Position numbers and translations under genes: made by a program
The notes under the pieces: model-generated
What the model was told of the DNA's origin: nothing
What the model saw: only the letters and a program-made list of their open reading frames with translations
Databases searched by the model: none
NCBI GenBank assembly: GCA_000934385.1
Contig: KN880754.1
Location: forward strand, 1-23,919
Length of the DNA stretch: 23,919 bases
Reading direction: 5' to 3'
Source: Cylindrobasidium torrendii FP15055 ss-10
Lineage: Eukaryota; Basidiomycota; Agaricomycetes; Agaricales; Physalacriaceae
In this document: positions 17,114 to 23,919 of the stretch, in pieces
How positions within the stretch are numbered: position 1 is the first letter of the stretch
Layout of the letters: every line of letters begins with the position of its first letter

Positions 17114-18992
17114 ATGTGCGACGAAGGTTATAACGATGAGGACGTGCCTATGGCCGCCCCGAGCCCACGGACGGCGCTGTTCAAACAGGTCAGCGTAGGG
17201 TCGGAACAGGAATGCGAAGGTGTGTGGTCTCAGAGATCCTTGGGCGATACTAATACACACAATAGAGCTTGCATACCGTCTGCTGGCGGCTTTACCTCGT
17301 TCGCGCATTGCAACAATACAGCGCAAGCTAGCACCTCTCCTACAGTTCGACGTGGTTGGGGTGCGTAACCTTCGCGATGGACTGTTCATTTTTTGTAACC
17401 TGTTTGCAGAGTCTGCCCGCGGAAGTGTCATTGTACATATTCTCTCTGCTCCCGGCGTATTCCCTCATCACTTGCTCTCTTGTTTGCAAGCAGTGGTATA
17501 ATCTATCCAACGACCAAAGTGTCTGGAAACATCTCTGTGCTCTAAATGGTTGGGAATGGCGCCAGCCACGGCGACACCACCCTTTCGAGCCCAAATGGCG
17601 CGAAGCGGACTCGGACGATGAAGGTATGGGCGGCTCTGACGAAGAAGCCGAAGAAGACGACGATGCCATGGGCGACATTGATGAGGATTCTGGCTTCTAT
17701 TCCTTCACTGCGGACGGTCCATCCACATCTTCCGCTCCAGTGTTGATGCCGCTCGCGGGCCCATCACGGGCTAGACTCAGCCTATACCCCCGACCACCTC
17801 AGCGCCACTCAGCCCCTCCGATTCTGCCCTCCCCCTCCTCGAATGGCCCCTCTAGACCGGACTACAAACTGCTCCATCAAACCCATGTTCGCCTCCGAAA
17901 CAGATTCATGTCCTCGACGTATCGCCTCTCGGCGCTACAGACACGGGGAGCTCCAGCTAATGCGCACACCAACACCATTTACTGCCTCCAGCTCTACACC
18001 TACCCGGAAACAGGAAAGCAGGTCCTTTTCACCGGCTCGCGGGACAAGACCGTACGTGAATGGAACGTAGAGGCAGGCTTGGTCGAGAGGGTCATCAGCG
18101 GTGTCCACGGCAGCTCAATTCTGAGCATCTGCGTCCATAACAAGATGCTGGCAAGCGCCGGAAGCGACAGGCGTCTGGCGATATGGGACCTAGAGAAGAA
18201 CAAACTTATCACACTCATTCAAGACCATGAAGATAGCGTGCTCTGTGTACGCTTCGACGAAGAGCGTGTTGTTTCATGCTCCAAGGGTAAGTTCACTAAT
18301 TTCGCTTGTGGCTTTAGACTGATTTTTTTGCAGATCGAACGGTGCGCACCTATCGCTTCCCGGACCTCAAGCCTGAATTCGTCCTCACCGGGCATCGCGC
18401 CGCGGTTAACGCCGTCTCCATCTCGCGCACACTCATCGTGTCTGGTTCGGGTGACCGCTCGGTGAAGCTCTGGAACACGAAGAATGGACAGCTCCTACGC
18501 TCTTTCGATAACCACCACACCCGCGGGATAGCATCCATCGATTTCCTTGGGCCTTACATTCTTTCTGGCTCGTCGGACAAACACCTCCGCCTCTTCGACA
18601 TCACCACCTTACAGGGCTGGTCGACTTCGAGCCAGCACGGCGATGGAGAGACGGCCAATCCTCCGGGATTACAGTGCCAAGCGTGTGGGAGCACCAACGT
18701 CAACATTACGGGCGAGCAAGGTGTAAGCCCTACAGATCAGTGTATGCATAACGATCTCGTCCGCAGCGTTGCGCTTGGGGAGGACCTGGTTGTTAGCGGA
18801 AGTTACGACCTCGCCATCAAGGTCTGGGACCGACGGACTGGGGCGCTGGTCGCGAACCTTAGCGGCGGTCACACTGGTCGTATTTTCTGTGTCGGGTTCG
18901 ACTGCACAAAGATCGTGAGCTGTGGTGAGGATCAGAGGATATGCATTTGGGACTTTTCTCATGGAGTAGATACCTCGTTTTTGAAGTTGTAA
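17114..18992 (+). CDS. F-box/WD40 protein, Cdc4/Fbw7-like SCF substrate receptor
   Basis: Exons 17114-17219, 17266-17360, 17410-18286 and 18334-18992; 578 aa in an exact frame. A helical segment (YRLLAALPRSRIATIQRKL, about 38-56) precedes the F-box and resembles the dimerisation region of Cdc4/beta-TrCP proteins. The F-box spans about 68-115 (SLPAEVSLYIFSLLPAYS, CKQWYNL, VWKHL). An acidic Asp/Glu tract at about 134-161 and a Pro/Ser-rich linker follow. From about 253 to the end lie seven WD40 blades (for example TGSRDKTVREWN, SAGSDRRLAIWD, SGSGDRSVKLWN, SGSYDLAIKVWD). An insertion carrying CQAC interrupts the later blades. Such proteins recruit, often phosphorylated, substrates to SCF for ubiquitination. 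Orthology to Cdc4, Met30/Scon-2 or Pof1 cannot be decided by eye. Confidence 0.88.
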
Positions 18993-19683
18993 TCTTCGAA
19001 CGAGCCGCTAGACCCTGATAGTTTACCTTACACTCATTGTACATACTTCAGTATCATTTTGAACGCGGAACATATTTTCTTTTTGCTTTTTGTTTTCCTC
19101 TGACTGGGGTATGTCTTGCAGAATGCCGCGAGGTGAGTACTTGAGTTCGTACACGGAATGCGTAGACTTCAACGGTGCTTGACAGCATCACAGGTAAGAG
19201 TAGTTTATTGACGGCGTGCCGACAGCGTGAACCGGGAGAAGAGTTAACGTTGTTTCTAGTTGCCCTCACTGATAGGTACAATTACGTCCAATCCTTACCT
19301 TTGCACTTGTTCTCTGGTGTGATTGACAAGGTGACAGCCTGCTTCATGGTATTGTGGCACAAAAATCCATTGTGTGGCTAGAATACCATTCCATAGGATA
19401 TGATGTCGTATCGCGAACTTGGCGAGCTGACTATAAATTTCCATTGCTGAGCTTACCGGCGCTGGGCTCTTGCATCAAATCATCTATGTCGGTATACTCG
19501 AGGATGGGGAACGGTTGCATAGCGTTAAATCAGATGGTGTACTGGTTGGGTTACTTGGTTTACATTGTGCAGTATCAGTAGCGTTTCCGTACTATACGCT
19601 GACTATATACTCCTAGGTATATGAATGCTTGGGTAATTGTACAGTTTGAATTTTTTCATGCGAGTCCGTGCGATTTCGGGATA
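18993..19683. other. Spacer between convergent genes
   Basis: About 690 bp between the F-box/WD40 stop (+) and the zinc-finger gene stop (-). The open frames here are short, lack motifs and have no consistent splice signals. It presumably contains both 3' UTRs. Nothing else recognised. Confidence 0.4.
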
Positions 19684-21323
19684 TCAATCCTTCGACTTCC
19701 TGTCATGCCGTTCCGTCACAGTAGTCCCTTTGCTTTCATCAACCTTCGACACAACATTCTTCGCGTTCCGGTCGGATCCTTCGACATCAGTCGCATCTCC
19801 TTCTCCAGAGTCCGTCTTCGACTCTTCATTCACCTCATTTTTCTTCAAACTGAGTTGCTTCTCCTCCTCCTTCATCTTGCGGCAAGTCAACATATGCTTG
19901 ACGAGCGAGCCGAGGCGGTCGGAGGCTTTGAAAGTACAACATGGGCAGCAGAAATTGTCGTTGCCGTAATGAACCTGAATTATGTGCGACTTGAGATTGA
20001 AAGACAAACGGGAGGGCAAATCCTTCTTCGAGCCTATCCGATGGCCTTGAGTGCATCTACCATCTGAATGTTTTTCTCTGCAGTGATCCTGCAAGCCTTT
20101 GGAAGACATCTGTCCCGCCGTTTTGCAAGCTTCGTCGAGTGGGCATTCCCACCGCATCTCCTTATCGAACGGTGTTTTGTAGATAATGAAGGAGCCGTTG
20201 TTGGCGGCGCTGGTGAGCGGGTATGCCTCGGAGAGCTGGGCAAAGTAACATCCAACGCCCTTCTGTTTAAGGTCCCTGTCCTTGTTGATGATTATGACAG
20301 CTACATTCTTCGGGACTTTGTGTAGCGGGCTAGTCGAGTCGTTGTCGTTGTCGTCAGAAGATTCACGCTGACGCTTTCCGAGGCGAGATGGGGGATTCGG
20401 TACCGGGTTGGCTGGCTCTGGGGAGGAGGATGTGCTACTGTGGCTTGTATTCACACTAGTATAGGTTAGAACACATAAATAACCAGCAGACGGTGCTCAC
20501 TCACAGTGTTTGACTTGGAGAAAAGCTTTCTGCTGTACTCGAGGCAGTAGTTCGCTCGTTAGGGGATGAGCGCGACGGCCTGAAGAGACTTGTTTGCTAT
20601 ATTGGAGATGATTAAAACAATGGACGCACTTTTTGTTAGCCTTTTTTTCGTTCTTTTTCTGGGGAGCCACACCAGTAGTCTTCTTTCGCGGTTTCCCTTT
20701 GCTTTTTCGAACAGTCTGCTTGGGGGGAGCTGTTTTAGAACTGGAAAAATATTAGCCACCGCGCTGAAGGAGTTGGTCTCGTACGTACTCATCATACGGG
20801 TCATATTCACTCTCCTCGGAGGATTCTTCTACATATTCGTCGTCTTTGTCCAGTGCGTCGTTGTTGCTATTCGTTGTATCGGTGGGTGGCGCAACGGCGT
20901 CGGCCCTACACGGGTAGCATGAGCGAGCATTTTCTACGTGGAGAAATGGGAAGAAATTACGTCTGTGTTCCTATTTTCTTCAAGTCCTGCCAAAACTTGG
21001 CTATTTTCTTCACGCTGTTGAGGTCCTCCCATTTCAAGGGAAACGTTTCGCCAGGACGCTGGTCGTTCCAGACGGACACCAACGACAGGCGGTGTGCTTC
21101 AAAGGAAGGCATGCCATATAGTCTCAATACTTCATTATTCACAGCCCTACACTGCGCGTCAACGTTGTCCAACGACAGAAACAGGACCCATGAGCGTACA
21201 TGGTGTCTGATTCCCAATAATCGATTCAGAACAAAGCCCGGCGTTGAAGATACGACCAAGGTCACGGTGGTTGATGAGAAAGGCTGGAAGCGTGGGCAGT
21301 GTTGGAATATCAGTGATCGGCAT
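19684..21323 (-). CDS. Zinc-finger-like, charged nuclear protein of unknown function
   Basis: Minus-strand exons 20455-19684, 20579-20505, 20740-20630, 20905-20789 and an exon ending at 20961 are well supported by phase. The 5' end is less certain: I favour an ATG at 21323 (MPITDIPTLPTLPAFLINHR) in exon 21323-21200 joined to 21129-20961. An ATG at 21112 without that exon is the alternative. Then come an acidic stretch (DDEYVEESSEESEYDPYD), a Lys-rich stretch and a Ser-rich stretch. A basic KRQRE motif precedes finger-like segments: ECPLDEAC with HCREKH (C-x5-C-x13-H-x4-H), an H-x4-H pair, and CCPCC with HMLTC. The C-terminus is strongly charged. Nuclear location and nucleic-acid binding are inferred. 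I do not know the family. Confidence 0.6.
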
Positions 21324-21439
21324 GTCCGGCATATCCGGTCACGTGAGCAGACCACATTCTGCCTTTGAAGTTTGCCCCAGAGGCACAGCGCCTCTAGTGG
21401 TCCATGCCAAAAAATGAGTATCACCAACCTACTTGTAGT

Positions 21440-21446
21440 TTATATA
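21440..21446 (-). promoter_or_regulatory. Probable TATA box of the zinc-finger-like gene
   Basis: TATATAA on the minus strand, about 117 nt upstream of the ATG at 21323. It fits a leader of roughly 90 nt and favours that ATG over the one at 21112. A CACGTG palindrome lies between, at 21340-21345. Confidence 0.4.
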
Positions 21447-21449
21447 GGT

Positions 21450-21916
21450 TGTTTTCTAGTTGATTAGGATGGCATGGCTGTGTTGATGCATTGCAGACTA
21501 GCCATGACGAAGAGTTGGTTAGGATACATAATTTTCGACATCAAATGGCTTCTATAAGAGCTACTTCGTCTGAGTTTTTAGAAAAATTCCCGGTCTGTGG
21601 TGGCTTCCGGGAATCCTTCGAATTTTGTATTTAGAGGTGAGGGCAATTGAGAGCGTCCAGGAGGGCATCTCTTGGTTCTAGATTCTATGGCCTATCCTGA
21701 ACAGTGCGAGAGTCAATTTAAGTGTAAGTGAGGTCTCTCATTCCGGGAGACCCCAGAAATTCGTGATTCTATTGGAATAAAATGACGTCCAGACGTAAAA
21801 GATCGACGACTCTAAAAAGCTTTGTTATGGGATAACAAGAGACACTCCGGCACAGCGATATTGAACCAACAAGATGCCGTGGCGATGACAAGCAGAGACA
21901 GCAACTACGTATACGA
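21450..21916. other. Intergenic region with two small inverted repeats
   Basis: No gene seen between the zinc-finger-like gene and the F-box gene. Two perfect inverted repeats occur: ATTCCCGG (21586-21593) with CCGGGAAT (21607-21614), and GGTCTC (21732-21737) with GAGACC (21747-21752). Their role is unknown; the second may lie in the 3' flank of the F-box gene. Confidence 0.4.
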
Positions 21917-23295
21917 TCACAGCTCGACAAACAGAACCTTTCCAAAACTTGAAGCAATCACCATCAGCCCCCTGTCCTCATCATAATCAAACGCCGTCCA
22001 ATTATTGAACGCATTGCTGCATATCCAACTGCTGACCACCTCCTTCCCCGCATTCAGCGCCCCAGGAAACACGGCAGCCACTAACGTCTCCTCCGCCAAC
22101 ATCACAGAACTCTCGTCGGCAACCAGAGACCGCTCGTGCGGGCGAATCCATAGCGCTGTCCCATATTTCCCTAGAACGACCTTTGGACATCGCATTGCCC
22201 CTCGCGGTGAACACACTTCTATCGCTGGCACGGGTGGAAACTGGTACCCTTCTAGGTCGCCCTGTGCGGGGGGAATCGTGTGTAGCTGTAGTGTGCTGGT
22301 ATCTGCTGTCCATGGGTTGTCGCTCTGATGTCGTACAAGAACTGAGAACCCATTGGTATGGGGATTATACGCAACGCTCATGCCATCGACCCAGCCAAAT
22401 GAATGCGAGTCGACATGTTTTGCGGAAGGGTATGCAAAGAGGTGGATGGAGCGAGCGCGCACAACGAGCACGTGTGAGGGGGAGAAGACGACGTCGATGG
22501 CGTGGTCGATGAAATGTACTTGCTCAGACTCGAGGTTGATAGTCTCCTGCGTGCTGGTGTTGTACAGAGTCGTCCCGCTACCTTCGTCACATAGTGCAAG
22601 GAGCGGTCCATGCAGAGACATCGGTCTCAGGTTGGTCGGGATGGTGCAAAGCACACTGAGCTTGCCTGCATCGTCCACGCTCAGAAGTACGACCGAACGT
22701 TCACTGCAGTTCATGTGAGCGACAGTCAATAATAAATGAATGGACGGACTTGTCGAGATTGGTTGTAAGAATGGCAATGCACGCATTGGCGTCATGATCT
22801 GTATTAACAGACAGCGCGCCCTCAAACATAGCCCCATGCGGCGACCATTCGCTGCACTTCGCGCCCTTCGCTGCCCAGTCCCATATTGACAGAGTCGACC
22901 ATATTGCGCTCGAAACAGTAAGAACCCAGCGCTTCTTGACGAACCGTACATCGGTGATTGCGGTACTCAACGTCGCAGTAAACTCGAACTCGGAAGCAGG
23001 GTGTACATGTCCCGACTGCCATTTTGAGGCGACGCGAGAGGCGCGGCGGACATCGGCTTCCAGAGTAGGGCTATCCAAGTTACAAGATAGAACTAGGGAT
23101 TGGTTGAAATTGATCCAGACAATGCGCAAGAGGGAGATGTCGCGTAGCCTACGACATGTCTAGTATCCTTCATCATTTCAACACACCAATGGAGGGAAAT
23201 CCAAGTACCTGGCGGACGTTCAGGGTGTCGGATACAGCAAAGAATTTGAAAAGCAGGAGCAAAATGTCCTCTGGCATGCTACTAAGCGCAACCAT
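21917..23295 (-). CDS. F-box protein with probable beta-propeller C-terminal region
   Basis: Minus-strand exons 23295-23209, 23159-22750 and 22703-21917; the frame closes at 427 aa. The F-box is at the N-terminus: MPEDILLLLFKFFAVSDTLN followed, after intron 1, by TCRRLRDISLLRIVW. An alternative start is the ATG at 23277, just before the F-box. The remaining 380 residues show repeated beta-strand pairs with WD-like signatures (LSIWDWAAKG, FGWVDGMSVAYN, WTAFDYDEDRGLMVIAS). This layout is common in the expanded F-box families of mushroom-forming fungi. It should act as an SCF substrate receptor; the substrate is unknown. Introns are GT-AG (GTACTT and GTCCGT donors). The putative Helitron end lies about 200 bp upstream. 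Confidence 0.82.
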
Positions 23296-23495
23296 GGCAG
23301 TTCAGACGAGATGATGAGCTGCCACGCGAGCAACGACAAGATCAAGATCAAGCGCCACATTTTCATGAGAACTATTCCTCGTCATTATCATGTTCGATAT
23401 GTTTCTGTAGGGATACAATATTGTTAAGCGCCCTCAACGAGGGATCAAGAGTTTGAAAGTCTGTGCACTATACTAATACATAATATAAAGTCCAA
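23296..23495. other. Upstream flank of the F-box gene
   Basis: AT-rich sequence between the F-box start codon and the putative Helitron terminus. It presumably carries the F-box promoter; no clear TATA box at a typical distance was noted. Confidence 0.35.
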
Positions 23496-23919
23496 CTAGC
23501 AAGAAAGCCCGTGAATCACGGGCGCGCCTGTTGGAAAGTCCGCTAAAGTGTCCTCAGCATGATGCTTTGGCTGTGCCCTGCCGCACGCGCCTGGCGGCGC
23601 GCGCTCTCGGGCACCTCCAAACTGGAAATTCGGATGATATACTATCATATAGTCAATATGATCCTTGATAAATAGAAACAAATATCTGGCATTATAACCT
23701 TACTTACGAAAACTTTGATGCCTTTGTGGCCTTTGTTCCTTGAGTTCTTCAAGCCTTCACTTAGACCCATTTCCCATCCTCCATAGTGCTAGTGAGTACT
23801 GAGCTGGGCTGCCTTACTACACGGCCCCGTGCCAGTAAGTTATAGTTAAATAGTATGCTTAAGGACAACATGGGGATCTATGCATTATGACAATACAATA
23901 CTAAGAAAAACCTGGACTT
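23496..23919 (-). mobile_element. Putative Helitron-like element, 3' end (5' part beyond the window)
   Basis: Read on the minus strand, a 7-bp-stem hairpin (GCCCGTG-ATT-CACGGGC, 23523-23507) is followed by seven bases and then CTAG (23499-23496), with T as the next base. Helitrons typically end in a short GC-rich hairpin about 10-12 nt before CTRR and insert between A and T, which fits well. The hairpin is preceded by an unusually GC-rich block (about 23570-23620) with a GTGCCC/GGGCAC inverted repeat, inside otherwise AT-rich DNA. The 5' TC end and any Rep/helicase genes would lie to the right of the window. A short open frame at 23681-23496 is part of the repeat, not a gene. It could be non-autonomous. 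Confidence 0.55.

Noticed and set aside
19621..20067. 148-codon plus-strand open frame rich in Leu and Phe
   Set aside because: Antisense to the last exon of the zinc-finger-like gene.
20590..20922. Hydrophobic 110-codon plus-strand frame suggesting a membrane protein
   Set aside because: It is the complement of Lys- and Glu-rich exons of the zinc-finger-like gene, which naturally read as Phe/Leu-rich; the minus-strand exons have consistent phases.
23496..23681. 61-codon minus-strand open frame
   Set aside because: Lies wholly inside the GC-rich terminal part of the putative Helitron and ends at its hairpin, so it is repeat sequence rather than a gene.

Overview
This window looks like nuclear DNA of a basidiomycete fungus, most likely an Agaricomycete. 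The genes are split by many short introns (about 40-57 nt). The gene content includes several F-box proteins, a GH71 alpha-1,3-glucanase, a fungal GH127-type glycosidase, a Tul1/Dsc1 RING ligase and the kinetochore protein Nnf1. There are no operons, and I saw no convincing tRNA, rRNA or CRISPR. I rebuilt the exons by hand from splice signals, reading-frame phase and remembered family conservation. Nothing was checked against RNA or a database.

Layout, left to right. 551-2090 (+): a 464-aa coiled-coil, Ser/Pro/Gln-rich, probably nuclear protein. 2521-3873 (+): single-exon F-box protein. 4182-6625 (-): Tul1/Dsc1-type membrane RING-H2 ubiquitin ligase with a reading-frame break before the RING. 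6724-7503 (+): Nnf1-like Mis12-complex subunit, divergent from the ligase. About 7610-7936 (+): a degraded coding remnant. 8014-10779 (-): 15-exon secreted GH127-like enzyme. 11554-13067 (-): secreted GH71 alpha-1,3-glucanase. 14294-14980 (-): small acidic protein with a weak HMG-box-like segment. 15371-16640 (+): METTL21-type (Methyltransf_16) methyltransferase. 17114-18992 (+): F-box/WD40 protein of the Cdc4/Fbw7 type. 19684-21323 (-): zinc-finger-like nuclear protein. 21917-23295 (-): F-box protein with a probable beta-propeller. From 23496 to the window end (-): apparent 3' terminus of a Helitron-like rolling-circle element.

Themes. Four genes relate to ubiquitin ligation (three F-box proteins and one membrane RING ligase). 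Two neighbouring, co-directional genes encode secreted polysaccharide-active enzymes. The most unusual signal is in that enzyme pair: five of their 18 introns appear to start with GC instead of GT, while all 28 other introns I reconstructed start with GT. Other points of note are the frame break and stop-containing 3n intron in the ligase gene, a cluster of TGACC half-sites between two divergent genes, and the Helitron end.
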